From contig NC_079885.1 of the NCBI RefSeq assembly GCF_029227915.1, positions 25,609,001-25,673,000 of the forward strand: a stretch of 64,000 nucleotides of DNA. Reading direction: 5' to 3'. Of the stretch, positions 46,740 through 57,839 are shown one piece after another. The notes beneath the pieces were generated by a model. The model searched no databases and was not told where the DNA came from. It saw nothing but the letters and a program-made list of their open reading frames with translations. This DNA comes from Hydractinia symbiolongicarpus. Its lineage: Eukaryota; Cnidaria; Hydrozoa; Anthoathecata; Hydractiniidae. The stretch's first letter is position 1. Each line of letters opens with the position of its first letter. The position numbers were made by a program, and so were the translations under genes.

Positions 46740-47161
46740 TATTGTATTTACATGTGTTAGATTATCTTTATTTTGCGCCTGCTCTACAGCAAGAATTTCC
46801 TTTAAAAAAGGACAATATAAAACAAAATGATATGAGAAAGAATTGTATAATGGCTCGATTATTAAATCCAAAGAAAAAAGTCCCATACCTCTTACATACC
46901 ACTTTGGTTTTCGTTATTTTGTTAAGCAAAGTATCGTTATTTGTTAACCGTCTGGATTTTTCAAGCAGGCAATACGGGTTACGGGTTTTTGGATTAGCGC
47001 TCTTGAAGACGGGGCGATATTTTGCAGTATTGCCCGTCGTCAAGAAAAATGGTAGCTTAAAATGTAAACAAGCACGAAAAAACTATTTAAGAAGCATTGA
47101 AAATGATTATATATCTAACTCCTACAATACATTTATCGATAAAAACATTTTCTTAGTATAG
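46618..47161 (+). CDS. Unknown overlapping frame (ORF 2, -1 phase)
   Basis: Open from 46618, first ATG at 46682, to TAG at 47161: 159 codons from the ATG. It lies in the -1 frame relative to ORF 1 and overlaps it by about 120 bases. It has one hydrophobic stretch (TLVFVILLSKVSLFV, about residues 80-94). The overlap contains TTTAAAG, read as T TTA AAG in the ORF 1 frame, which has the shape of a -1 slippery heptamer with an unfavourable last base. It could be the continuation of ORF 1 by frameshift, a separate gene, a decayed continuation, or chance. No family recognised. Confidence 0.3.
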
Positions 47162-47415
47162 AAACAAAACAATGTCAAGTTTAACAGTTAAAATTAGCGA
47201 ATTCACCAACATTTCGTCTGGATGCTTCTTCAACATGGCTAGTTAACTAGCTACATTGTCCATAAAAAAACGATGATCTGATATCCAGTTTTATCAAAAA
47301 TACCAAACACAGGGCTACGAATCATAAATCACCGATCTCGCAAGCTCTGTCGGCACTTAGACCTTGGTCGATATTTTGCGGTACAGCCCGGGGTAATTGG
47401 TTATTATTGTATTAA
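47162..47415. other. Spacer with a repeated hairpin-like motif
   Basis: TCGATATTTTGCGGTACAGC at about 47367 echoes GCGATATTTTGCAGTATTGC at about 47018 inside ORF 2. The ORF 2 copy sits between GGG and CCC and can fold back on itself. This may be a terminus-type repeat; nothing else is seen. Confidence 0.3.
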
Positions 47416-48116
47416 CTAGTCTATAAAGCCCGTGGAGAAATCCACTTATGCAAAAGGTCAATAAAAAGAAAGTTGTTTAAGATGTTTTGATGACGTCGTC
47501 ATTCGCGAAGTTTGTATATTCTTTTTCTGTAATGTGTAGAGGCTGAAATGCTGGTTAAAATAATGTACAGGATCATATTTTCTCGACAAACGCCTAGGAA
47601 GATCAGGGATTAAAAATTTTGCTGACGTCAGCAATGGCTCCGTCAAAACAGAAAATATTTTTTTAGAAATTTGTGTACGTGTTGTCTTCATCGTATAGAT
47701 CCTGAAACGCTGATCAAGAAAATGTATAGAATTATGTACTTTTGACAAACGGTTGCAGAGAAAAACGTTTTTTGATGACGTCATCAACCCGTTCATTCCG
47801 AAACGGATTCGGGGACCCAGGTTTGGGAAACTTACCCAAAGTGGTCCTAGGTGGTCCCTAGTTACCCACGCGGTGAAAAATCATTGACGTCACCACTTCG
47901 TTTCCAAGTTATTTGGCCTCCAAATGTTAGGTGCACCGTAATGGCTTCATTAATTTAATATAGGATATTGACGTTAAAGTAGTGTTACTGACGTCGCGCG
48001 GTAACGTTACTGACGTCGCTCCGGAACGTCAGAAAATATGACATACTAGACATGCATTTTTCGGCAACGTCAAAGGAAAATCACAGAGACACGGAACTGG
48101 CGTATTATTGTATAGA
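47416..48116 (-). mobile_element. Helitron-like element H3 of tandem array
   Basis: Read on the minus strand, it starts with TCTATACAATAATACGCC at 48116. It ends with a hairpin (GTGGA...TCCAC arms, plus-strand 47432-47445) about 12 bases before CTAG at 47416-47419, followed by a host T (47415). It is a 701-base non-autonomous element with no protein frame, and its body is rich in TGACGTCA-like palindromes. Its 5' end abuts the CTAG of H2 exactly, the head-to-tail junction expected of rolling-circle tandem products. Confidence 0.7.
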
Positions 48117-48702
48117 CTAGTCGATAAGGCCCGTGGAAAAATCCACTTAGGCAGGATAACAGTGAAAAACAACCGTCATTAAAATTTTGATGACGTCAGC
48201 AGAGACATGTCAGAACACAAAATGTTTTTTTCAGAAATGTGTATGCCTGTTGCCTTCATCGTATAGATCTTGAAACGCTGAGCAAGAAAATGTATAGGAT
48301 CATGTACTTTTGACAAACGGTTGCAGAGATATTAGGGTTTAAAGGTTTTTTAATGACGTCATCAACCCGTCCATTCCGAAACGGATTCGGGGATCCGGGT
48401 TTGGGAAAATTACCCAAATTGATCCTAGGTGGTCCCTAGTTACCCACGCGGTGAAAAAACATTGACGTCACCACCTCGTTTCCAAGTTATTTGGCCTCAA
48501 AGTTTTAAGTGCATTGTAATGGCTTCACTAATCTTAATTAACTTTCCTTTGACGTCAATACTATTTTATCGGTAAAGTTTGGTAAATTACAGAACAATTT
48601 TATAGGCGATGTTTTATAGAATTTGTTAAAGAAAATTTTGAAGAATGTAATCCACTTTGCAAAAGTGACAGACAGACACACTTAGCGTATTATTATAAGA
48701 GA
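48117..48702 (-). mobile_element. Helitron-like element H2 of tandem array
   Basis: A 586-base minus-strand element from TCTCTTATAATAATACGC (48702) to CTAG (48117-48120), with the terminal hairpin GTGGAAAAATCCAC. About two thirds of it aligns to H3, including the block with CCCGTCCATTCCGAAACGG and the CCCTAGTTACCCACGCGG stretch. Confidence 0.7.
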
Positions 48703-50924
48703 CTAGTCGATAAGGCCCGTGGAAAAATCCACTTAGGCAAAAGGTCAATGAAAAAATAGGTTGCTTTATATAGATGTTTTGCTGACGTCAGCAGTGCATA
48801 TACAAAAAAAAATGTTCTTAAAATCTTACACCAAATCTCAAATGTCAAGTCGCATTAAATCCTCCACACAAATCTTACACAAAATAAAAAAAACAGCTTG
48901 CAAGGTGCAAAATCTAGTTGGTAAAAAGTTACAACAATGACACTCACAACATCAACACTCACAACACCCACAAAACCGACAGTAAAACACCGACAGTTAC
49001 AACACCGACAGTCACAACACGGATAATAACAATGTTAGAAATAACGCATCTCAAATATGTATATCTTATAAGTGATTATGTTATTTTATTCTGAAATGTC
49101 AAAAAGGAGGCCTGCAAGAGTTAGCACAAATCAACAAAAATAAGTTCTTTACACATTTTAAATATTATACAAAAATATGAAAATGCCATAGTTTGGAAAA
49201 CATCAAATTTAAATCTATAGAAAAGTTTACACAAAATGTAAAAATCAACCAATTCAGAACAAAAAAAATTATTTTTTAGTATGATGATCCATACTGCCCT
49301 TTACCAACAATTTTAAACCTAAATGTCAAAAAATCAATAAACAAAGAATAAACTTGAATCAACAAACATTGTATATATACGGTTCATAAACAAAAGTTTA
49401 CACAAAATGTAAAACAGATCGGTTTTTGAGAAACACATCTAAATCAACAAAAATAAGTTCATTCAGCATGTCGTATATTGCCATTACCCATTAATCTTCC
49501 ACAAAAAGGTTATGAAACACATCAAAATTTTTTAAAAAACAGTCATTTCAGAGCATACAGTCCTCGCGTTTAGATTACAAAATATAAAAAACAAAAACAG
49601 TTTCAGTCAGAACATTAAGTAATTTTTTTATCATCAGCAAACATTTGGTATAGTATACGAAATATAAAGACAAAGTTGTTTATATAGTCTGAAGATGTAC
49701 TTAGTGTACGAAAAGCTTAACAAATAATTACTTTTTAACTTTCAAACTCGTTTTATCTTTTTCTTAATTAGTAAACTATGGCTGTTATTTTTACCGATAA
49801 GGACATCAGCTTTATAACAGCTTACAGTGAAGTTTGATTCTACAAAGATTTGTTCTTTCAGTATATATATTGCATGTGGTCTATTTCCACAAAAGTTTAC
49901 ACAAAATATCAAAAAACAGTATTTTGCAACACAAACAATATGAACTGACACCCATACCATCCTCTCATAAATTAAAATAAAGTCATAAACCCACGTAAAT
50001 TGCCAATCAAATGTCTACAAAACCCTGTAACAATAACCTGGTATTTTACATGTAGGCTGACAAAAGTTTAACAGGATGTCAGAAACAAAACAATAAAAAT
50101 AACTTAACACACACGCTTTAAATTCTGAAAAAAATTATTCCACTTGTCATATTGCTTGGGTCCCCTTGTTAAGTTTACAGGAAATGTGAAAATAATTATA
50201 CTCTCAAAAAAATACATCCTACTATCCTGCAAAAGTTCAAGTCTTTGAAAGATTTTGTAGGTAGCTAGCTAGCTTGTTACATCATAATTCGTGCTCATAA
50301 AAGAAGAAAGGTTTGGAAACTAAGGTAGCTAGCTATAGATAATTAAAAAAGAGGAATAACAACATAAGTCATATGTTAGGGCTAGCCATGGGGGGGATGG
50401 AAAGAGTAGGATCTGGAGGCTATAACATTAGCTAGCTAACAGTAGCTAAGACACCCCCAGTTAAATATACTTAAACTGGGAACATTTATCTAAAACTAAA
50501 GCTAGCTATTTATGCTTAGTAAAGAGAAACAATAGTAATGTAAAAATAATAACATTACAGTAAGTTCAACAAACCAAAGTTTTCCGTTTGTTAGTCAGCT
50601 AACAGCTTTATGTAGCATTTTGAATTTTCAGGACAAACACATTAGTTACGCGCCAGGGGATACATTAATTATGCAACAAAAACATAAACAAATATGGTGG
50701 CTAGGTTGTTTTTTTAAAAAAGCGGTAAAAGTTAGCCGTTAAATTTATTTCAGCAAATCAAATTGAGTCGTTTTCATCACGTGACGTAAACAAAGTAAAC
50801 CCGCTAGCAAAATGGACAAAATTTTTTCGGCAACATCAAAGAGAATTTCGGCAACATCAAAGGAAAATGACGATATCAACTTTGCCTGTTACAGACACAC
50901 GGAACTGGCTTATTATTATAGAGA
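48703..50924 (-). mobile_element. Helitron-like element H1 of tandem array, with insert
   Basis: It starts on the minus strand after an A with TCTCTATAATAATAAGCC (50924 or 50922) and ends at CTAG 48703-48706 with the same hairpin as H2. Its first 130 or so bases match the 5' part of H3 (TTCGGCAACATCAAAGGAAA and CAGACACACGGAACTGGC) and its last 80 match the 3' parts of H2 and H3. The roughly 2 kb between (about 48790-50810) is unrelated, AT-rich and non-coding, either captured host DNA or a later insertion. Confidence 0.6.
48935..49025. repeat. ACAACACCGACAGT-type minisatellite
   Basis: About six imperfect units of 11-15 bases built on CACAACA and CCGACAGT, inside the unique part of H1. Confidence 0.65.
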
Positions 50925-51536
50925 TTCTGTTTAACTATTTAAACATTTCAAGTAAAACTAATTTTCCAAATCCATCAAGAACTCCTGCGCATTGAATATA
51001 TGATGCAATAATTTATGTAAATGATATATAATTTATTCATTGTGCAATAATTTGTTATTATAAGAAGCTATGCACTTTACCCATTATTTTTTTTGCGTTA
51101 AATCTTACCTTTAAGGAGAACTACAAATTGATAACAAGTTGTGCTTACAATGTTCATTATGGCATGAATATGAGCGGGGAAAATTCTTTTATATTTGTGA
51201 CAGTGTCGATTAGGTCTTTCTGTTCGGTTAATTACTAACATGTGTGATGAAATTCCGTGGGAATGTAAACAAACGCATTATAAATGAATGAAGGGAGGAA
51301 ATGCTACCCGGGAAAAACTTTATCTCCTGTGATTGTCTGAAAGTAATTTTATTCATCATGTCTTGAAATATCCTTCGCAGAATATAATGTTTCACTTTCA
51401 AAAAAATTACCTGTATTTTATCTGACTCTACACAAAATGTTACCACAGTAGAGAGACACCAAAAATGGGTATTTATCCACAAGTCACTTACTTGTTCATA
51501 AAACAAAGGTCATATCTTTAATGTTAATCGACAAGC
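50925..51536. other. Spacer after the Helitron array
   Basis: AT-rich and non-coding as far as visible. GTGCAATAATTTGTTATTAT echoes GATGCAATAATTTATGTAAA within 60 bases, a small local duplication. Confidence 0.35.
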
Positions 51537-52085
51537 TAAACGTCGCGACGTCAGTAACACTAATTCAACGTCTATATCCTAATTTAAGTTAAGAAAATCT
51601 TACAATGCCGTTGCAACTTGGACAGATAACTTAAAATGAGGTGCTGACGTCAGTCATTTCTTCTCGTGGGTAACAACCTAGGACTAAATTGAGTATGTTT
51701 TCCAAACCTGGGTCCTCGAATCTGTTTCAAAATGGACGGGTTGATGACCTGTTTAAAATGTTTCTTTACATTTTTGCGTTTTGAGATCTATACGATAAAG
51801 GCAACAGGTATATATTTCAAAAAATATATATGTCAGATCTTTGCTGACGTCAACTTAATTTTGAACACTAATATCTCCTTAGGCGTTTGTCAAAACAATG
51901 CGATCCTGTGCATTATTTCTAACAGCGTTTTAAGCTCTGTAGTATAACGGGTAATAACATGCAACAGGTAAATAAATTTCTAAAAAACTATTTGTGTATT
52001 GACAAGTTTTTGCTGACGGCATCAAAATTTAAGTGACGGTTGTCTTTTCTATTGTTCTCCAGCCTAAGTGGATTTTTCAACATTT
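51537..52085 (+). mobile_element. Decayed inverted relative of the Helitron elements
   Basis: On the plus strand this matches the minus-strand order of H2 and H3: GACGTCAGTAACACTAATTC, the GGGTAACAACCTAGGACTAA stretch, the CCAAACCTGGGTCCTCGAAT stretch, GGACGGGTTGATGAC, the GATCTATACGATAAAGGCAA stretch, then CTAAGTGGATTTTTCAAC in place of the terminal hairpin. The CTAG end is lost. An older copy in opposite orientation to the array. Confidence 0.65.
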
Positions 52086-52837
52086 TGAAGAGCACGCTCC
52101 CATAAAGCGCATCCGAGTTACACGACGCCCAGCACCCTGGATGAAAAATCTTGACATTGTTTTATTCCAAAACAAATGCAGGAAGTGGTGATACAAATGT
52201 CGTTAAACGCAATCTAAAGCCGAATGGGAATTTTTTTGATTTTACCAAAACAAATTGAAAAATTCAATAAAATCAACAAAAAAAAACAATTTTATATCAA
52301 TCCTCTACAATCCCAACGACCTAAAGAGGTTTGGAATACCATACATACCATACTATGTTTTTCTTCACCTCTAACAATATTATAAATGCATGTATATCTA
52401 AATCAATTTTTCCAGAACAATGAAAAATACCGAACTTATGTCCAATACCTAAGTTAGCAACCCTGTATGTAACAAGGATTAACGACCAATTTTAATCTTG
52501 CCCATCGTTACAAAATTATTTGTGAGACTTGCCATAAAAGAACTTTGCCCATTAATAGAAAATCACTCCTTATACTCTAGCAATCAGTCAAACACAACCA
52601 CGCCATCAACGGGAAACTTTAAAAATAGAACTGCAAGAATGTTTTCATTGTGTTCGAAAAAAAATTAGTTTTCTTTAGTTGATCAATTTATATTGTCAAA
52701 AGACATTGTTTCTACAAACATAAACATGTTGTATTTTATGTTTTATCAAAATGCCAATGTTTTTGTGTATTAGATTTAGTTGAACTATAGATAACTTCAA
52801 TTCTTATGCTTTTATCAGGTTACCAGGTGCTAGATGG
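52086..52837. other. Spacer, nothing supported
   Basis: AT-rich. No open frame, RNA gene or repeat boundary that I can support. Confidence 0.35.
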
Positions 52838-52974
52838 ATTAAAAGCCGTTTACTCGGTCGCTACCTGGGAAAACAACAACCTCTGTTGCTTGCATGGACC
52901 TCACTGGTGTCGGTCAATGACGTTACAACTTCGGTCGCTATTTTCCTGTAGCGCACGGGTAAACGGTTTATAAG
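52838..52974. mobile_element. Small foldback element (MITE candidate)
   Basis: AAAGCCGTTTACTCGGTCGC at the left pairs imperfectly with the reverse complement of the right end (AACCGTTTACCCGTGCGC...CTACAGGAAAA). The arms are about 35 bases around a 65-base centre. No transposase; target-site duplication uncertain. Confidence 0.5.
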
Positions 52975-53539
52975 CTATTAATATGCACTGGCAGTGGTAA
53001 ACTCCGATCTATTGTTCTTCTTTTCCCTTGTTTTTGTCATAAAAAAACGAAAAGAAATAAGAATGATGTCATTGACTTGTTTGTTCTGAAACAGGTTAAA
53101 CCAGCTTTAGAAAATTGACCCCATATTGGTCTGAAGAGATCCCTAATTACCTCGCAGGATATGAAGTCACTTATTTTTACCCGTTTCGAAGGTATATAGT
53201 CTTATACTAAAAAGTACGGTGCCATGGCTTCAACAATAACAATTCAGTTACGGAGTTGTTCAATAATTAAGTCACGCTAGGGTGGGTCTTTTTGTTTTTC
53301 GTGACGCAGCGTAACAGGAAAGGAAAAAGGGGATGGATAGTACGTAGTTTAAATCCGTAACATCATGGTATAAAAATTCTCAAGAAAGTATTTTTAATTT
53401 GTCAAAATAAAGTCTTAGTTTTGTCACAATTCTTTTTCATCCTATCGCTTTGGAAAAAATTTTGACATTAGTTGATGCAAAAGATAAAAAATGGGTAAGT
53501 AAAAAAAACGCCGTTTCAGCAAAAAGTTCAAAATTCCTT

Positions 53540-55368
53540 AAAGTAAAAAGATGTATAAGAAGAAAGAACTCAATCAGTTGACAGAGAATAATCGAAGTGA
53601 AATAAAAATACGTAAAGAAAATCTTAACAAATTAAAAGGAAACTGAGAAAATTAAAATTAAACCAACAACGCTCCGGAAAGTACCGAAATGAGCATTAGA
53701 TGAACTGAGAAAGGAACTCCAACAACTGGCTGCCCTCAGAAGTATGATAACACGAATCAATATCTCGAATGGCGTAACCTGATTCTGCCGCACATGAGAG
53801 GCAACGGAAGGAAGTCATAAGAACAGTAAAATCAATTCGCTCATTACCAGTAGCATTGAACCACGAAAGCTACGAGTTAAAACTGTCTTCTGTTTACCTT
53901 TATTTGTTGCCAAAAAGTTTTAGAACTATAAAATTAAAGAGACATATTTACACTGCTCCTGTTAAACTTTAAGTCACAAAAAATTCAAAACACGCAGCCA
54001 ATGTTTCTACAAAGTTTGCAAGATCTTATATCAAGGCCCGGAAGAGTTTGTAACCATTATAGGACTAGGAAAATTTGTCTTTCGTTCTATGAGCGACAAA
54101 GCAAAAGTCCTTAGCTGTATCACAGCTGCCAAGAAACAAACTCCGTTACTAATGCATATGGAATATCAAGTGATTTTACCAGATAATTACAGACAGAGGT
54201 TGCTTTTTTTAGTAGTTGGTGATATGAAAGTCTCACTAAAAGATCTCATTAATGACGGTGTTACATATTCTGGTGCTACATACATCGCAAAAAGAAGCGC
54301 AAAGCATTCCGGGTCTTCTGCTTTTCACACCTTCATGACATAAACAAGAAACCATCTTTACCTGAATTCACCAAAAGTTTCAAGAACTGCAATCCAAAGA
54401 AAAAAAGTGATGATCGGGACAGTGTCTGGAGGAGAACCCTAGGTATTAAATACTATTAGCTTCGCCATTGAGTATTTTTGCGAGCCCAGCCTTGATGCTT
54501 ACTTCCTTGCAACAAATGCACCTGGAAGAAGTGTCTTTAACCGAGTGGAGAGACGAATGTCGAACCTCTTAACAAGGAATTGTGTGGTTTTCTCCTACCC
54601 CACGACTTCTTTGCACCCGTTTAGGCAATAACATTAAAACTATTGATGAGGAATTAAAACTTAAGAACTTTGAATGTGCAGGTGAAATTCTTGCCGAATT
54701 ATGGTCAAAATTGGTCATTGATGGTCATCTAGTTGTTGCTGAATTTATAAAGGATGATACAATGGGAATTACAAGGTGAGAGTAATAGAAAGCAAATCAT
54801 GTCCGTGAGTCGCAATATTTCTTACAAATAGTTGGATACACTAACAAGGCATGTTGTCAAGCCTCCTACATGAAAATAATGAATTGAGATGAGATTCTTG
54901 CCACCTCATGTCTCAGCGGTATACTCTCTAAATGATATGCGCAAAAGATGGTAAGGAAGCTTCGTATTTGTGCTTATTTCAAAATATAGCATTGAATCCT
55001 AGCCTTGTACCCAAACAAGCAAACACAAAATTCCCAAACGGAATTCCATACGATTATTCGTGCCCTTCATCCAAGGATAGTTTCGTAAGCGGTGTTTGTG
55101 GACACTGCGGTCTATATTTTGGAAGTATCAAATCGATGCAAAACCATTAATCAGACTGCCGAACAAAAGAATCGCGTACAGTTGCCAAAAGCTTTAAAAC
55201 AAAAAAAAAATACGACAGCAAAGAAATGCAGCCCGCCGCAAAAAAGAATTGCTATGTGAAATCACGCTTCAGGAGCTTGAAATTCATGCTGTTGATGATG
55301 TTGATTTTAACGACAATGAGTCCGATATTTCAGAGAGGAACTTCGATCCAATTCGGACAAGCGGTTAA
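53540..55368 (+). pseudogene. Broken repetitive-family protein gene
   Basis: Fragments in different frames add up to one protein type that I recall as a common uncharacterised, repeated family in cnidarian genomes, probably transposon-derived. In order: a Lys/Glu-rich coiled-coil-like start (about 53550-53760); AAKKQTPLLMHMEYQV and YSGATYIAKRSAKHSGSSAF (54089-54343); a segment with LATNAPGRSVFNRVERRM (about 54460-54570) after an in-frame TAG; LKNFECAGEILAELW and AEFIKDD (54640-54770); and a zinc-finger-like CGHCGLYFGSIKSMQNH (about 55108-55148). At least four frameshifts or stops separate them and no introns are needed, so it is a dead copy. The family identification is from memory. Confidence 0.65.
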
Positions 55369-56860
55369 CTATTTGTTGCTATGATTATTTTATTTGTCAT
55401 TTACATATTTGGTAATTTGTAAAACGTATGAAAGAATCTGACATTCACCTAAATTTTCTAAGGCCCTGTGACGGGGGTGGATGTGGTTCTAAAAATACAA
55501 ATTTAGCGTCACGAAATTATTAAACAGCGCCCACTGATGTCAAGCATTAACGGGAAATTAGTTTTTTATACAATCTATTTATTTTTTTATTCTTGGTGAT
55601 AAATAGTGTACCTACTTTATTAGTTTAGCTAACTTTGAATATGATGATATGAGTAGCTTATTCCTAGCAAACGTGAAATTTCAAGTTGAGTGTACCTTTT
55701 TTTAAAAAAACAGAGAAAAATGCCTATAGTGCTTAAATTGTAAGTTGAAAATATTAGCTAATATTCAATTGTTTGCAGATTTATCATTTGTTTTTACCTG
55801 TTTATGAAGTTTTTGTTCACTTCAATTTAATTTCGTAAAATTCAAATAACGGTTGTGATCACATCTGTATAAGCTTACATTTAAATTCTAAATATATTCA
55901 TTCCAGGAAAAACATAGATCTTTATTAAAAGGCCAATCAGAATCCATCGCGTGACCAGAGCTGCTTTCGAAATTATCTAAAAGAGCTCTGGAATCCAGAA
56001 TGAGATCACGGATTTCTTTCTTATGGCTCAAATATTGTCTCCCAAAACGTAACGTTACGTTAAAATTTACCAAAAAAATAAGTAAGCCGGTAAAACAGAA
56101 AACAGAGGGTCCATTTGTTATTTATGCTACAGCGGCGTACGCGGCGTAATATTATACATAATTTATTTTTACTTCCGGTTTAGCATGCCTGTGCCGTATC
56201 GGAAACAAGTTGTTTATCAACTAAAAAGAGAAAACCGAAGCGGTTTCTTTTTTAATCTTCTAAAACTCATTTCCTTTCAATTGACGCTGTTTTTTATTTG
56301 AAACAAAGCATGCCAATGTTTACTCATTACAAGGCTAGTGTAAAGTTTGATTATTTTTCTTTAAATTCCATTTTTGCGTTTTGGAAGCTAGATTGCTACT
56401 TTTTTAAAAAACTATCGCATTTGAATGTAATTGGAATTTAAAAGGTAAAATACAAACAAACTGTTATTGTCGAGTATAAGAAGTTGGTGTTGGTAGTTAG
56501 AATTATTTTTTATAAAAAAGAAAAACGTACGAAGAGAACTGATTTGAACTATATACATTCCCAATCCGTTCTCTTTGGCAAGAAGCAGGATTTAGTAATC
56601 GAAGTGAAAAATTGACTTGACTTTCATCCAGAGAACGCTAACTATCTACTGATAAAGTCAAAAGAAAGCAGGTGTAACATTAAGATTATCGTAACATTAA
56701 GATGATCTGCTGTGTCTTAGTTTATTTGGTAGAGAATAAATTTAGATGTGTAACGATTTTATTCTATATCCGTTTCAACTTTCAGAGCTTAACTTTACAT
56801 CGAATATTTAGTTCCATGTTGTTTCTTGAGCCTGAACATGTTTTTAATCACATTTTGTAC
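55369..56860. other. Spacer with a dispersed repeat
   Basis: AGCTAACTTTGAATATGATG and following bases (about 55625-55675) match the repeat at 22311-22440. No gene supported; the frame at 56702-56980 runs through the palindrome at 56861 and is not trusted. Confidence 0.4.
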
Positions 56861-56918
56861 GAATGTAACTATATTTTATATTTTGTGTTTACACAAAATA
56901 TAAAATATAGTTACATTC
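56861..56918. repeat. Perfect 27-base inverted repeat with 4-base loop
   Basis: The left arm 56861-56887 (GAATGTAACTATATTTTATA, then TTTTGTG) is the exact reverse complement of the right arm 56892-56918, around the loop TTTA. There is no extension beyond the arms and no terminus motif. It is too AT-rich and too perfect for a typical miRNA precursor. A template-switch event is the simplest origin. Confidence 0.9.
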
Positions 56919-57178
56919 TGTGGAAGAGGACGGTATGCAAAAGACTAAACAATTTATGTGTTGAAAATTCTGAGATTTGAATTTTTGAGTGAAAGATAAA
57001 AATAATTAAAGTTCGTAATGTTACATTTTGTGATTTTTGTTAAGGAGAACAATATATGACAGTATAACGCAGTAATATAATGCAGATTGTGAGTTTAAAA
57101 AAAATTCAAATACTGTCTTGTACAATTTCGCAACACGTTGGTATGGTTTATATGGATTTAATGAGACAGACAGAGACA

Positions 57179-57273
57179 GCGGATTCTTCCACGAGAATAT
57201 GGCTAGTCTCTTATATTAATACAAAAAGTTTGTCTGGGGCTAAAAAAACATTCTTCACGAGTTAATCGACTAG
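57179..57273 (+). mobile_element. Helitron 3' end joined to a minimal Helitron-like copy
   Basis: GCGGATTCTTCCACG (57179-57193), then CTAG at 57203-57206, resembles the 3' end of the elements at 47416-50924. It is followed at once by TCTCTTATATTAATAC (57207 onward), a 5'-type terminus. A second CTAG with TTCACGAGTTAATCGA before it ends at 57273, followed by T. This leaves a 67-base unit with both termini and almost no interior. Confidence 0.4.
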
Positions 57274-57688
57274 TATAGTAAGTAATAAAGCTGCGCAATG
57301 TTAACGGGGCAGGTTAGGATTCGTTATACGCGTTCAGCTCGTTTCACATCACATTTATTGAAGGGATAGTAATGAAAAGGAAGTTACAACTTGTTAATTG
57401 GTAGTAGCAAATCGTGCGTATAAATAATTAAAATTTTTGAAAGAATTGAAAAAATGAATGCATACGTGTTGCACAGTTGACGCAAAATTTGTAAACACAT
57501 AAATGTACGTGTTCCACATTTATGGATGAATCGGATCATCGGCACGTGTTATAGAGTCAACCTTAAATATTTAATTAAATATAAACTGAATATTTTATAT
57601 AAATTTTGATTATTTTTTTAAAATTGAGGTGAAACAAGACTTCAGTTTTTATTACAAGTGTGAAAGAAGAAGAAAAAGAAAAAGAAGA
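57274..57688. other. Upstream region of the PAN-LamG gene
   Basis: A TATATAAA box at about 57597-57604 lies 85 bases before a candidate signal-peptide ATG at 57689, a spacing like that of the peroxidase genes. A GA-rich purine run precedes the ATG. Confidence 0.35.
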
Positions 57689-57757
57689 ATGTCTTTCATG
57701 ATGCCCCTCTTGTTCCTGACATACCAGTTTGTTTATTTTTCACTTTTGATTTTCGGA
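57689..57757 (+). CDS. Candidate signal-peptide exon of the PAN-LamG gene
   Basis: ATG 57689 opens a 24-codon frame that is almost entirely hydrophobic (MSFMMPLLFLTYQFVYFSLL), the right kind of start for the secreted protein encoded downstream. A GTTAAG donor lies in its last codons. That donor leaves phase 1, whereas the next exon at 57840 needs phase 2, so the join fails by one base. Either the true first exon is elsewhere, a small error is present, or splicing differs. Confidence 0.3.
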
Positions 57758-57839
57758 AGTTAAGAATCATAAAATATCCGGTGTAATCCAAAACAAACAA
57801 TAAATTGTTTTCATTAAAAAAGTTGTTCAATTTGCTTAG

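Noticed and set aside
48935-49025. CRISPR-like repeat array
   Set aside because: Units are short, imperfect and without unique spacers; this is a minisatellite in an animal genome.
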